This document shows, piece by piece, positions 23,290 through 33,811 of a stretch of DNA of 64,000 nucleotides. The stretch is taken from contig OU452204.1 of NCBI GenBank assembly GCA_911728435.2, positions 6,076,001 to 6,140,000 on the forward strand, given 5' to 3'. A program made the translations under genes and the position numbers. The notes beneath the pieces are model-generated. The model worked only from the letters and a program-made list of their open reading frames with translations, was not told the origin of the DNA and did not search any database. Origin of the DNA: Apoderus coryli (lineage: Eukaryota; Arthropoda; Insecta; Coleoptera; Attelabidae). Each line of letters opens with the position of its first letter. The stretch's first letter is position 1.

Positions 23290-23760
23290 TAAAAATAATA
23301 TGGAATTTTTTAAGAACCAAATTATTTTAGCAAAAATAACGCAAAATGAACTTGGTGAAATAAATTTTATGTTCCATGAAGCACCTGCGCGTGTATCGGG
23401 TGTAAATAGATTTCGTATTAATTACGATATTGCGCGAATAATGAGTACGGGGTTTAAAAAACAGTCTGGCCGCCGAGTATTGTTAGTTGGTATGTTGTTG
23501 AAGCGAGTAGATTCCATAAGAATAACACACAAATCTGTTTTCTTTTCTAATGGCTTTACTTTAATGAAAAAGTGACGATTTTAAAAATGGTTCCCTTCAA
23601 AGAAGGCTCAGCAAAAGTAAACGTTGCATTGCGCTGACTATTTAAACGTATGTTAAAACACATGGCATATTTTACACTTGTTTTGATTGTTAGAATACCG
23701 TGCCGAACTTTACCCTAATTTCGTTGAAGATTAGAATGAATAAGATAGCTACCGTTTTAT
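23290..23760 (+). repeat. Dispersed repeat, copy 2
   Basis: 23435-23745 matches 1-345. The copy contains an open 91-codon plus-strand frame (23300-23575, MEFFKNQIILAKITQNELGE...), but the other copy has stops in that frame, so coding is unlikely. Confidence 0.65.
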
Positions 23761-23788
23761 AGTAGTTTAAACATTATTATTATTGTAT

Positions 23789-24138
23789 TAGGAAATAAAA
23801 CGTCAGACTCCACGAAATAAATTCAACACATCACACTTAATGTGTTGTGTCGATTAAAGTACCAAACATGTTTCGAAGATCACTAGTTTCATCATCAGTG
23901 GTAGAATTTGTAGAGAAATTGTATTTTGAAAGTATTACATCATTAGCAGCAAAACTAAGAGTAATGTGTTTAAGTCACTTCGAGGAAAAAATTTGTTAAA
24001 CTAATACTAATGAGATTAAAATTATGTTACTACATATTGTTGTTTTTCTTTTTCGTAATCATATTCAACATTAATTTTATAAAGAATTTTATAAAAAAAA
24101 AAAAAAATATTTCGTGGACTCTGACGTTTTATTTCCTA
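23789..24138. mobile_element. 350-bp inverted-end element, hammerhead family A
   Basis: Ends taggaaataaaacgtcaga...(23789-23819) and the inverse (24108-24138) match over 31 bases with one mismatch. A hammerhead motif lies 40 bases in from the left end, exactly as in the 10953-11667 element. Non-coding. Confidence 0.78.
23860..23903 (-). ncRNA. Hammerhead ribozyme-like motif, family A
   Basis: Minus strand: CUGAUGA, extra U, helix II GAA/UUC (short), GAA, ACAUGU, H17 = U, five-pair helix I UGGUA/UACCA. The core is complete and helix II weak. Confidence 0.6.
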
Positions 24139-25429
24139 TTACAATACAATCACTCCACTTCAGAATGGACTTCTTTAAAAAAAAAAAAAATATTATTATT
24201 GTTAATTTTTTATGGTTAAGTGGTACAATAGCACTTTTTTGGAAAATAAGGACTTTTATTATTAATATTATTATTTGGATTTGCTCCAGATATTTTAACA
24301 CAAATAAATGCTGTTAGGCGTAATAATTCTCTGTGTGATTTAAGGGTCAATAGGTTGAAATAATGCTCGTTACCCTTAAAATCGTCAAAATACCGGCAGG
24401 TAGAACTACGATATTTAATTATTTTTCGTTTCGCAAGAAAAATATAAAATAACACTAACTATCCATGAAAATCCTGTTGTTCTACGAAAATTGTCAACAC
24501 TATACTCTAGAAAAATGAAACACAAATTTAAATAATGAAACCTTTGTCTTTATTTTTTATTGCAAATCAACACATTCTGCCTGACTAATAAATTAATTAA
24601 AGAGGTTCGAGTCAGATTAATATTATGAATTTTCCTTTTTTGATATGCTTAAATTTTGTGGAATCTAAAACGATAAATAAATACATTTTACTGTGTGTTG
24701 AACAGTAGATGAACTTTTAAAATACAATTTTTAGATAGATAAAGATAGGTATTAATAAGAATTAATAACTGTTTTAGATATTACATAATAATAATTAACA
24801 AATAGTTCACTGATACAACGTATGTGTTTTATTAACGTTTTTATTATAATCTAGAATCTAAAAAATACATTTATATATACTTAAATACAGGATTTGCTTA
24901 TTATACTGTCAAATAATGTCGGATATTTTTGACAGTTTTCTACATATTATCTATTATTTAGTTTTATAAACTATTTACAAAATTATTACAATATGAACAA
25001 GAAAAGAATAATAGACGCACAGCGGACAACAGAGACTGGTAAAATTATAATTTTAATAATTTTATTTGGTGTGGTCCAGTTATTTGCATCTGGATAAACG
25101 CAAGAAAAAACATGAAATATTATAAATTTAATTTGCATTGTTTAATTTCAATGTAGTCTTGAAATATACCTATGCAGGCTAATGGATTTTGAGCTAATAA
25201 CAATTTCTGTACCAATTTCCATTTTACCAGTTTCTGTCTTAGTTTATGATATAGACAGTGGGTATGAGTAAACGGTTTGCAATTTATAATAATTAATTTA
25301 TTATTATTTACTTTATACAAATAACTTTCAAATTTTATGAACTTCTAAACCACGCAGAATGTCAACACGAATAATCTATTTCCTCAAACATATTTAGTTA
25401 TTGATATTTCTATGATTTATCTTTATAAA

Positions 25430-25800
25430 AAATCTGATGATCTTCGCCTGATGATCGCTTTGGTTTTATTGTACTCTCAGCGTCGTTGTATCGGGCTAAA
25501 AAGTGTTTCACGTGTCATGCTAGTATTTTATGTGTAAAGTACTGCTCTCATATTGTTGCATTCTATCCATAAACAACAAATTTATATGGCTTATGATCTG
25601 TCAATAACCTGTAGTGGGAGATCTATCTATTAATTAATACTATCACGGTAAATGTCTTGCAGAATTATCACGCGGATCCTTCTAACAGCTCTGCTAACTC
25701 AAATAAATCAACTCAACTTTAAAAAACTCCTTCTTCTGGCGTATTTCATAATGTAGAACTTACTACCTGGCGCCAGCGGCCGCGCAAGCTTTTCGGAAAA
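25430..25800. other. Repeat-free, higher-complexity intergenic stretch 3' of mirr
   Basis: Lacks the A/T runs and transposon words of its surroundings. It includes cgcctgatgatcgctttggt, ttatatggcttatgatctgt and cggccgcgc. It is about 4 kb beyond the mirr stop. It could be regulatory; there is no coding signal. Confidence 0.2.
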
Positions 25801-26224
25801 ATATAACCCGAAACGTTTTAAAGTTATATAGTTAGGTTTGAAATTTTTTTGTCTGAAACCTACGAGGTGTTTTTTTTATTCTGAAAATATTTTGCGTTTA
25901 TTTAGAAGTGTCATATTAATTGAATATTAAAATCTTGATTTCGCCACTGCTTTTAGAGAATTATTGAAGCTTTATTAATTATTGTGAGATTTGATAATGT
26001 TTATAATCATCAAAATAATATATAGCAACTATATGTAGATTTTAAAATGGAATTTTAACATATTCTAATTTGTGGAAATGTTGGTATATTTGCGACATAT
26101 TTTTTGCATTTAGTTACTTGAACTATTTCTAGCTTTTGGTTTATAAATTCATACTAAAAAAAATTAAAGCTTTAATTGTGATATTACATTTATAAACAAA
26201 AATCGTACCGCCGCGCCGTAGCCT

Positions 26225-26264
26225 AGCCCACAACTATAGGTACTTCGACATATAGTTGTGGGCT
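26225..26264. repeat. Perfect 14-bp inverted repeat (hairpin)
   Basis: agcccacaactata (26225-26238) and tatagttgtgggct (26251-26264) with a 12-base loop. Isolated; no terminator-like T run follows. Confidence 0.9.
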
Positions 26265-27050
26265 GTTACTGTCGTCTTTTGTTATTATGAAACTGATGAA
26301 AAGGGACATTGTTATCGAAACGATCATCGAGAATTAAATAAATATTTTACCTTCTCAAACGTTTGAATCCTGCAGAATCAATATAGAATATCGGCATTTT
26401 GGATTTGAAAAACTCTCAAACACGTTAAAAAATTACTTTTATTTTGCTGAATAAGCTATTACGTGATACTAAAACACAACCAGTTTTACATTACAAACAA
26501 TTATTTTTTCGAAAATCCAAATTCTCAAATAACAATTTCGTAATGAAATGTGGTTGTGCCTATAAAGTTTCTACTATATTTTCCCGAAGATGTTTGTTTT
26601 ATTTGGAGTACCTGGTCAAAATTAAAAAATCATCGTTATCATTGCAATGCATCATTTCGTTTATGCATCTTTTTAGCGAAATTAACATCTTCGACCTCAC
26701 TTCACGCGCAAAATTCGACACATATTAGGTACATATTATATTTAACGGACCCAATCTGAAAAGAACTGCGTCTGATTGCGCTCCCCAAAAGCTGCTGACC
26801 AATAACCGGTAAACATTAGATATTAAAAGCGTCTAATTAATCCAACAAGTTCAAGGAGCGCGTGAAGTTTGTTTAAAGCAAATTATGGTTTTAAATGTTA
26901 AATGCGTGAAAGAATAAAATTTGAATAACCACCAACCAAAAGAAAATTTTAGTGAATGCTTACTTGGCTGTGTTGGTGTTGAGTTTAATTTAATTTACTA
27001 ATTTTTACGTCAACGAAGGTATTAGCTGCATCGTTTTGTAAACATCTATA

Positions 27051-28562
27051 CAGGGTGTTTCAGAAAGATGCGGCAATATATAAACAGGTGAGTTGTCAAG
27101 TCTTTTTGTGAAAAAAAGTTCCCATAAACATACGTCCGGAAATGAATAGTTTCCAACATACAAGGTGTTTTTTTAATTAAGTCAAATATGTCCTTACTGA
27201 TTTCGTTGAAATTCTGCAGCGTTGTTGCTAGAAATAGGGAGCTTATATCGCCCTAACTAGATCAAAATCATTAAGTCTAGTGGCGTTAGGAGGGCAACTT
27301 AATAAAAATTATTGACAAAAAAAAATGTACGGCACTGACTGCAATTTAATTTCGATAGTGCCTTGAGAAACCAAACTAAAGCAACCAAAACTACAACTTG
27401 TATTTTTTTGATATGTTGATTCCTTTACGAGATAAAAATTTAAAACATTTTTCAACAAATAAAATAAAAATAACATTAACATTTCGAAACAAGATAAAAA
27501 TAAATAAAACTAACATTAATTCCTAATACAAAAGATTACAAAAACTCTGGAAAGTGATCATCTCTGGGATACATGAATCCTATCTTCTCCTCATTGAATG
27601 GCGAACTCCCTGAAAAATCTAAACTCTCAACGAAAACTGATGTATGAAAATTAACTTACTGTATTTCTTGAAAAACTCGCTTCATCAGTAAACCAAATCA
27701 ACATCAGTAGTTGAGGAATTTTGTGCAAAAGTTATTGACAGAATGCCATACGTGAAGGAAAATCAGGAAGAATAAGTGCTTGAACGCATTGTATGTGGTA
27801 TGGATATAACAAATTGTCCTTAAGAATGCACCAAACAGTACTATTAGGCACCTACATTCAAAATCTCAGAAACCTTACGAGTGGAAGTACGTGGTTTTTC
27901 TTCAACCATGTTCAGCACATCCGCTTCAAGCTCTACCGCTCCTGCTGTGTTTGGCCTTCCTTGAATGTGTCTGATTCATGAAGGGATCGATGAATGCTTT
28001 GGAAAATTTTTCTCTCAGGAGCATTATGCTGAGGAAATCTTTCAGTGTACAACCGCCTAGCTTCTAATGCATTGCCATCAGCGTGTCAATGTCAATGAAG
28101 TGTATGTCGGTCATCTCGGCATTTGTATAGTGATTCATGTTAAGGACTTCAACAAATGTGACAGATTGAAATTATTGGCGCAGTCAAATAACATCAACGT
28201 TACTGATTTTTAGTCGAGTTATTCGGAGATATTCTTGGCATGTTGAAAAACGTTTGGAATTTTTATCTCGTAAACGAAGCAATATGATATGCAAAAAATA
28301 CGAGAAATAAACAAGTTGTAGTTTTAGTTGCTTTATCTCAAGGCAATATCAAATCAATGAGTTTTATTAACGCCACTGAACTTCTAGATCTAGTTAGCGC
28401 CATATAAGCTTAATATTTTCAGCAACCACGCTGCCGAATTTCAAAGAAATCGGTATGTTTGTTTTAATTAAAAAAAAAAACTTTAACTCCTCATCTATTG
28501 GAAACAATTTCATTTTTATAAAATGACCTGAGGAATCACCCCCTTAAATATTGCCGCGTCTG
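27051..28562 (-). mobile_element. Degraded DNA transposon with long terminal inverted repeats
   Basis: TA then cagggtgtttcagaaagatg at the left, and an inverted counterpart sharing gatgcggcaatat-like and gatctagttagcgcc-like words at the right. Arms span about 390 bp (27051-27440 and about 28200-28562). The right tip has lost a few bases. The interior encodes a broken transposase on the minus strand. Confidence 0.82.
27540..28140 (-). pseudogene. Mariner-related transposase relic (DUF4817-type)
   Basis: In several frames the minus strand reads NAEMTDIHFI, EREKFSKAFIDPFMNQTHSR-like sequence, LYPYHIQCVQALILPDFPSR and WFTDEASFSRN. These are the N-terminal helix-turn-helix, the linker and the second catalytic-Asp region (FTDEA) of this transposase family. 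At least five stops or frameshifts. It lies inside the 27051-28562 element and in opposite polarity to the left terminus. Confidence 0.78.
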
Positions 28563-28674
28563 TATATGAAAATTTAGATCAGGTACGACAAAATTAATTT
28601 AAATAACTTATCAAAATCCAATACAAATTAATTAAACACTTTTTGAATAAAAAACAAATAAAAGGAAATCACTT

Positions 28675-28735
28675 GAACCCAACCCAACCGAACCCAACCC
28701 AAAAGAACTCAACCGAACCGAACCAAACCAAAGCA
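28675..28735. repeat. Degenerate (AACCC/AACCG)n array
   Basis: About ten pentamers of the type aaccc, aaccg, aacca in tandem. Not the TTAGG insect telomere unit. Confidence 0.85.
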
Positions 28736-29339
28736 AATAAGAAAATACCTTCAATAATTGAAATTTACTAAGTACTAGACATGTCATTGTTTCGTCAGCT
28801 TAGAACTATTATAATCATTAATGGTATCTTCAATTTAAGGGTATTCAAAACTGTCAAATATAAAGAGAATTTATAGTTATTGTAGTATTTGTATTTTTTA
28901 GATTTATTTTTTGTGGGTTCTATCGTACTTTTTTAAACTTTATAAAATAAAATACGAAAAATAAAGAATATGTATTAAACAATTTGTTTTTGCTTTTCAT
29001 TCTAGATTTTTTTAAAAAAAAAGTAAAAATCTATTTAGCTTTTCAAAGAAAAATGTCGAACACTATTAGAAATTGATTCTATTGACAGTTTAGAAACAAT
29101 GTGTTGGTAAATAGACCGAATAGGGTCTGCAGCCTCCCAGTTTGCACTAGATGTCGTCAAACACTCTTTTACGATATTTATATAGTTTGAAAAATTACTA
29201 TTAAAATGTAGGATTCAAAAAGGTATTTGAATTTTAAAATTAGGTAGTATGCCAGTCAAGTTATGAACAAGATGATTATGAAAATATTTTGTTTTGTGTG
29301 TAACCTCAAGTGGAATAACCTAAAGTCATTGAACAAAAA

Positions 29340-29627
29340 CAGCACCTAATTAACCCTGTGGTAAATTTAATGGAAAAAATAGTTATAAACCTTCAATTAT
29401 TCTCAAATTTCATAAGGAACAAAAAGGTAGTAATAATATATAGATATATTTCTGTTTTATATCACATTTACTGTACAATATACACACTACAGTCCCTAGT
29501 TAATAATTTATTTAAACATACACAACACATCCTTTATTTATTGTCCAAAAATTGGTCGATTAAAGCTCATTCTACGCAAAACATAAATTATAATGATTTT
29601 CGCGTATTATACAATATTTTACACTGG
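29340..29627 (-). other. mirr: mirr 3' UTR candidate with poly(A) signals
   Basis: This A+T-rich sequence lies immediately downstream of the mirr stop. Read on the minus strand it contains AATAAA hexamers, complementary to tttatt at 29533-29538 and 29507-29512, that could end the transcript about 90-120 nt after the stop. I cannot tell which signal is used, and a longer 3' UTR is possible. Confidence 0.4.
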
Positions 29628-30241
29628 TCACACCTTATTTAACGCTACTGGTTTTAATGGAGTCTCTGAACCAGATGATAACGAAGACGTGGATGACGGT
29701 GACATTCGCGACGTGGTTAAGTTTATGCTGGAGCTAGGACTCGACGCTGTCGCTGCTAGGGTGGCTTTGGTGAGTAGACTTGACGCTCCAAGCGTCCTCT
29801 GGTATGTCTCTAAGAGATTTATATCACTAGTAGGTGAATGAATGAGGTGTTGCGGTCCATAAAGACTTCGGTAGAAGTCATGCGGCCGCGCGTAAGGTGC
29901 TGTATGAAGGCTTGGTGGTGGCAACCGTGCACCAAGAGGGGGTATTAATCTACCAGCTGCGGAAGGGTATAAAGGTTGTGACGTACCATCATTTTCTTTA
30001 CTCGCCATATCCGCTAAAGACCAAATACGAGGTTTTTGTACAGATGATGACATTCGAGGTGGTGAGTGAGAAGATCTGGGTGGTAAAAAGGCTGGATGTG
30101 GTGGTCGTTCGTAAATTTCAGGACTGTCTGGACCGCTATCAGGTCGAGATTCACTCCATTCACTACCTGTATCAGCAACCAATCTTGAGTGAGGTTGACG
30201 GTCTCCATCCTCACTTGATGCGGTACCGGAGTCTTTGGAAT
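29628..30241 (-). CDS. mirr: mirror terminal coding exon with IRO box and stop
   Basis: This 614-nt last coding exon starts after a TTTGTTGCAG acceptor only 93 nt downstream of the homeodomain exon and ends at a TGA (29628-29630). It begins DSKDSGTASSEDGD and is rich in Ser and Pro. It contains the Iroquois-specific IRO box as KPRIWSLADMA, then a PxxP-rich tract, a conserved-looking SPTSDINLLETYQRT segment, and a Ser-rich C-terminus ending ALNKV. The true exon start is about 60 nt upstream of the first internal ATG-like codon, so a simple ORF search truncates it. The reading frame is intact. The visible part of the protein (three exons) is 342 residues. Confidence 0.93.
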
Positions 30242-30334
30242 CTGCAACAAAGAAATATCAAATTAATATCTTTATACTAAGATCTGCTAAGTGGTTTTGC
30301 TTTAATTTTATAAGTATATTGATATAAAACTTAC
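30242..30334 (-). other. mirr: mirr short intron (93 nt)
   Basis: This small intron separates the homeodomain exon from the IRO-box exon. It is phase 1, starts with GTAAGT and ends in a T-rich tract plus CAG. It contrasts with the 28.7-kb intron immediately upstream. Confidence 0.9.
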
Positions 30335-30639
30335 CAAGGAGATCTTTTCCGTCAGTGCTCTTATGATCCTGATCGTCATCGTCGTTATTGTTATCGTCAT
30401 CCTCGACTCGGTTCCTGGGCTCCCAAGTCATTTTGTTTTCTTTTTTTAACCGTCTCCGTGCGTTCGCAAACCACGTCGACACTTGCGTTAACGTCATTTT
30501 CGTAATTATCGCTAACATGATTTTCTCACCTTTGGTAGGGTAGGGATTCTTTTTATGTTCGTTCAGCCATGCTTTTAAGGTACTCGTGGTTTCTCGGGTG
30601 GCGTTTTTTCTTCTAGCCCCATTGAGGTCCATACCGTAT
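30335..30639 (-). CDS. mirr: mirror exon with the TALE homeodomain
   Basis: This 305-nt exon has a TTTGTTTCAG acceptor and a GTAAGT donor. It encodes a TALE homeodomain: [20 protein letters not shown] (helix 1), the three-residue loop extension within [11 protein letters not shown], helix 2 [14 protein letters not shown], and recognition helix [15 protein letters not shown]. An acidic Asp/Asn-rich tract follows. The [14 protein letters not shown] helix 1, the YGMDLNG lead-in and the EPRNRV sequence after the domain resemble my recollection of mirror more than araucan/caupolican, so I assign mirr. Iroquois class is certain; the choice of paralogue is less so. The exon leaves one base (G) of a codon, completed by the next exon as Asp. 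Confidence 0.95.
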
Positions 30640-31399
30640 CTGAAACAAATAGAATACGGATAAGATATGGTTGATCGTTTGGCTTAAAAGTTATTGACAT
30701 ACATAATATTATATTTTGTTCATAAGCAACCGTGTTTGTATATTTGATACCGAAGTCATTCAGCTGATACATTCCTGTGTATAAAATAAATGCTTTATTT
30801 TCTGGAGTGTATATATGATAGCTCCCAAATTCCGGTACACCGCGTTCACACAGATACTGGCAGACTCATGTATTTTATTTTTAAAGTTCCGGTATTCGAA
30901 AACAATTAACAGTTTTTTTTTCATTATTTTACGAGCAGTGATCCCCAGATGTAATAAAATATTTAAAACAGCGATAACATTTTCATGCCTACTCGCTATA
31001 TTCTGGCTGCGTATTTTGTTTTGTTTGCAATAAAATTTTAGCTGTTTTAATTTAATCGCTTCAAATCCGCATATTCCAAATTTATCCACCAGACTGGATA
31101 TGAAGCCCATTTTTATTTCATGATAGATTTTTTTTACCCGTTTTGTGTATATTTTTTGTAATCCCTGACACCTATCTATTCGCTGTTAAACAAAACAAAA
31201 AACTTCATTTATTTTACAGTAGTCTGCGTTGTTTGCCACATGCGTTAATTTTCATTTTACAGTGAAGGAGACTGAAGATTTTGTTCATTGGGAACAATAA
31301 CAAAACATCGTTGTTGTCGGCCCAAAACTTTCCCGACAAGATCTAATATAATCCAAAAAATATGACATGCGTAACGAAACAGAATTTTAATAATGATTA

Positions 31400-33811
31400 C
31401 ACAGGCCAACACACATTTTGGTGCCTGCGATTTTTTAACTGTTCCTGAGTAATTTTTGGATGCAGAATGTAAAAAGGTTCTCAGATTTTGTCTATCAGAT
31501 CTAGTTTTTGAGATTTTTTAAAAAATTGTGTATATAATTTGCGTTATAACTGTTATAATATATAATATTACTATTGACAGTTAAAAAAAACAAAGACACA
31601 TGGATTTAAGTATTTATTGCAAAAACTTAATTTACATAATTACATTAGTCACTAATCACATAAAAATTTTCTTTTATACGATTTTCTAGAATGGAGTTTA
31701 CTAGGGCAGTCTCGCTGAAGGCTCCAGCAGTAGTCCGCCATCATGTGGCTATCCCATCGTCCTTGATAACGATCTTCCATAGTTTTAATATCCTGGTGGA
31801 ATCTTTCCCCCTGTTCTTCACTACAATCACCTAAGTTTTCTGGAAAACGATCTAGATGGCTGTGGAGGTAGTGAACTTTTATACTCATGTTACAGCCGAG
31901 AATATTAAAATTTGAAAGCATAGTTTCCACTAATTCTACGTAATTGTCTGCTTTATGATTGCCAAGAAAATTTTGTACTACTTGAACAAATGAACTCCAA
32001 GCGTTAGATTCAGTCTCGTTCATTGATGTGGTGAATTGTGGATCTTTAACAAGTTGCCTTATTTGAGGACCATCAAATATACCAGCTTTTAGTTTTTCCG
32101 TGCTAATGCCAGGAAATTTACGTGACAAATACCCAAAACAATTTCCATCTCGATTTAAGGCCTTCACAAATTGCTTCATTAGGCCTAGCTTGATATGCAA
32201 GGGCGGAAGTAAGATTTTTTCTCTTGAAACCAAAGGTTCGTTGATCACGTTTTGTATTCCTTGAATCATGACATCTCTTGAAGGCCAATTTTTGTTAACC
32301 CAGTGCTCATTTTTAGCTCTGCTGTCCCAAAGGCACAAAAAACAAGGATATTTTGTATAACCACTCTGCTGTCCAAGGAGGAAGTTAATCATTTTTAAAT
32401 CAACACAAATTGACCACTGATGTTCTTCGTATTTAATTTTTCTCAAAACTAATGCTATTGTTTCATATTCTTCCTTCATGGTAGTAGAATGACCAATAGG
32501 AATTGAGCCATATTTGTTACCGTTATGTAAAAGAACACATTTTAAACTACGTTTTGAACTGTCAATAAAAAGGCGCCAATCATCTGGAGTGTATTCAGGC
32601 AAACCCATTTTTTCTAAGAGCCCTTTTATATTGTTACAGAATACCAAGTCATTTTCCTGAGTGAAAAAAGGCAGCAGATCCTTATCTCTTTTACGATAAA
32701 ATGTAATATTAGTACCTCGACAAAGTAGATTTTTTTCTTTTAATCTGGATGCAAGTAATTCAGCGGATTCCTTTGAGAGATTCAGGTCTCTTATAAGATC
32801 GTTTAGTTCTTCTTGATTGAAACACTGCGGAGTTGCTAAATCTGCTTCAAAATCGCTGTCGTTTTCTGATTGAATTCTTTTAACTTCGTCAGACGTTGAT
32901 GTTTCTGTATCATCTTCTGTCAGTTTGGGTAGACTGCTGAATGATGGAACGGGTATTTCTTCCGAATGCACTACAGGCCTTCTTGCAGAATCTAGATCAG
33001 GATATGTCCATTTGTGTCTATTGTTTCTATTTATGCCTTTAATATTAACGAGACAAAAATAGCAGTCGTCATGATGGTTCCGCGGTTCTCTCCAAACCAT
33101 TGGTACACCAAACTTTAGGCACTTCCTCTTTCCAGTTGTCCACTGTCGCAAATGTTCAACACATGTTTTACATATGAAATGTGGGGCCCAAGATTTATCT
33201 TGATCTCCTAAATGAACGCCAAAATAGGCAAGATAAGCTCTTTTCACAAAGTCAGAAATCCTTTTTCTGCTCTCTTTCAAAGTGTATTCACCATACACAT
33301 AACAAAAAACATCGGGATGATTTACACAGGTACGTCTGCTTGTGGATGCCATTGTTTCAGTTTAGTGTCTTGATACTACAAAACGACCAAAATTTACACA
33401 AAATGATAGCACAACTTTACTTGGGAAAACTCAGTAATATACTAAATCAAGTACAGCCAAGCAGGTATAGAAGGATCGGGTCATAGGCAATTACAGGTAT
33501 AAAAGTAAGTAAGAGCATTGTATTGAGTAGTTCCTAGTATAGGAACATTGGGTCAGGGACAATTCCAGGTATCCATTTGGCTAATTAGATTCTGGGAAAT
33601 TCCTATTTTGACGATTAAGTACATATTTATCTCTTTATTTGTTGTCCTTTATCAGAAAAAAATATATCATTTAACCTGTAACGTGTATCTCAAAAACTAG
33701 AGCTGATAGAAAAAATCTGGTGGCATTTTTGAAATCAGCACATTAAAAACATCTAAAATCAGATGTTAGATTTCTGGCACCAAATTTTTTTTTTCATTTT
33801 GTTGGCCTGTG
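31400..33811 (-). mobile_element. 2.4-kb DNA transposon with intact frame
   Basis: Ends are CACAGGCCAACA (31400) and its inverse (33800-33811). They are followed on each side by ttttggtgcc / atttggtgcc and further in by a second shared block around cagattttgtctatcagatc (31468 on, mirrored at about 33691-33725). TTA flanks each end and may be the target duplication. A single long gene fills the inside. Confidence 0.82.
31652..33352 (-). CDS. Putative transposase, 566 aa, intact
   Basis: This uninterrupted frame has ATG in CAATGG context and belongs to a family I know as a multi-copy uncharacterised protein of insects. The N-terminus has a zinc-finger-like set C9, C17, H58, C61, C64, C97, C100. 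Residue 20 is Tyr where a CxxC partner for C17 would be expected. An acidic Ser-rich linker follows (about 145-170). The C-terminal half looks like an RNase H fold: LFIDSS (D264), SICVDLK (D318), a CFLC zinc knuckle (337-340), LHIKLGLMKQF (about 385) and SEEQGERFHQD (E512-E516). The catalytic Asp/Asp/Glu assignment is my inference. Inverted ends flank it, so it is probably the element's own transposase. The superfamily is unresolved. It sits in the mirr intron on the same strand as mirr. Confidence 0.8.
   Translation of the reverse strand: MASTSRRTCVNHPDVFCYVYGEYTLKESRKRISDFVKRAYLAYFGVHLGDQDKSWAPHFICKTCVEHLRQWTTGKRKCLKFGVPMVWREPRNHHDDCYFCLVNIKGINRNNRHKWTYPDLDSARRPVVHSEEIPVPSFSSLPKLTEDDTETSTSDEVKRIQSENDSDFEADLATPQCFNQEELNDLIRDLNLSKESAELLASRLKEKNLLCRGTNITFYRKRDKDLLPFFTQENDLVFCNNIKGLLEKMGLPEYTPDDWRLFIDSSKRSLKCVLLHNGNKYGSIPIGHSTTMKEEYETIALVLRKIKYEEHQWSICVDLKMINFLLGQQSGYTKYPCFLCLWDSRAKNEHWVNKNWPSRDVMIQGIQNVINEPLVSREKILLPPLHIKLGLMKQFVKALNRDGNCFGYLSRKFPGISTEKLKAGIFDGPQIRQLVKDPQFTTSMNETESNAWSSFVQVVQNFLGNHKADNYVELVETMLSNFNILGCNMSIKVHYLHSHLDRFPENLGDCSEEQGERFHQDIKTMEDRYQGRWDSHMMADYCWSLQRDCPSKLHSRKSYKRKFLCD

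Noticed and set aside
26290..26330. CTGATGA followed by a CGAAACG, hammerhead-like
   Set aside because: The sequence between the boxes does not form helix II and no helix I can be drawn, so it is probably chance.
27675..27700. cttcatcagtaaacc resembling a hammerhead core on the minus strand
   Set aside because: It lies in decayed transposase coding sequence and has no GAAAC partner.
27793..27981. 62-codon plus-strand frame
   Set aside because: Antisense shadow of the mariner-related transposase relic on the minus strand.
29897..30280. 127-codon plus-strand frame
   Set aside because: Antisense shadow of the mirr terminal exon.
30760..31110. 116-codon minus-strand open frame in the mirr intron next to the homeodomain exon
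   Set aside because: Faintly mTERF-like at best, A+T-driven composition, no splice support; not reported as a gene.
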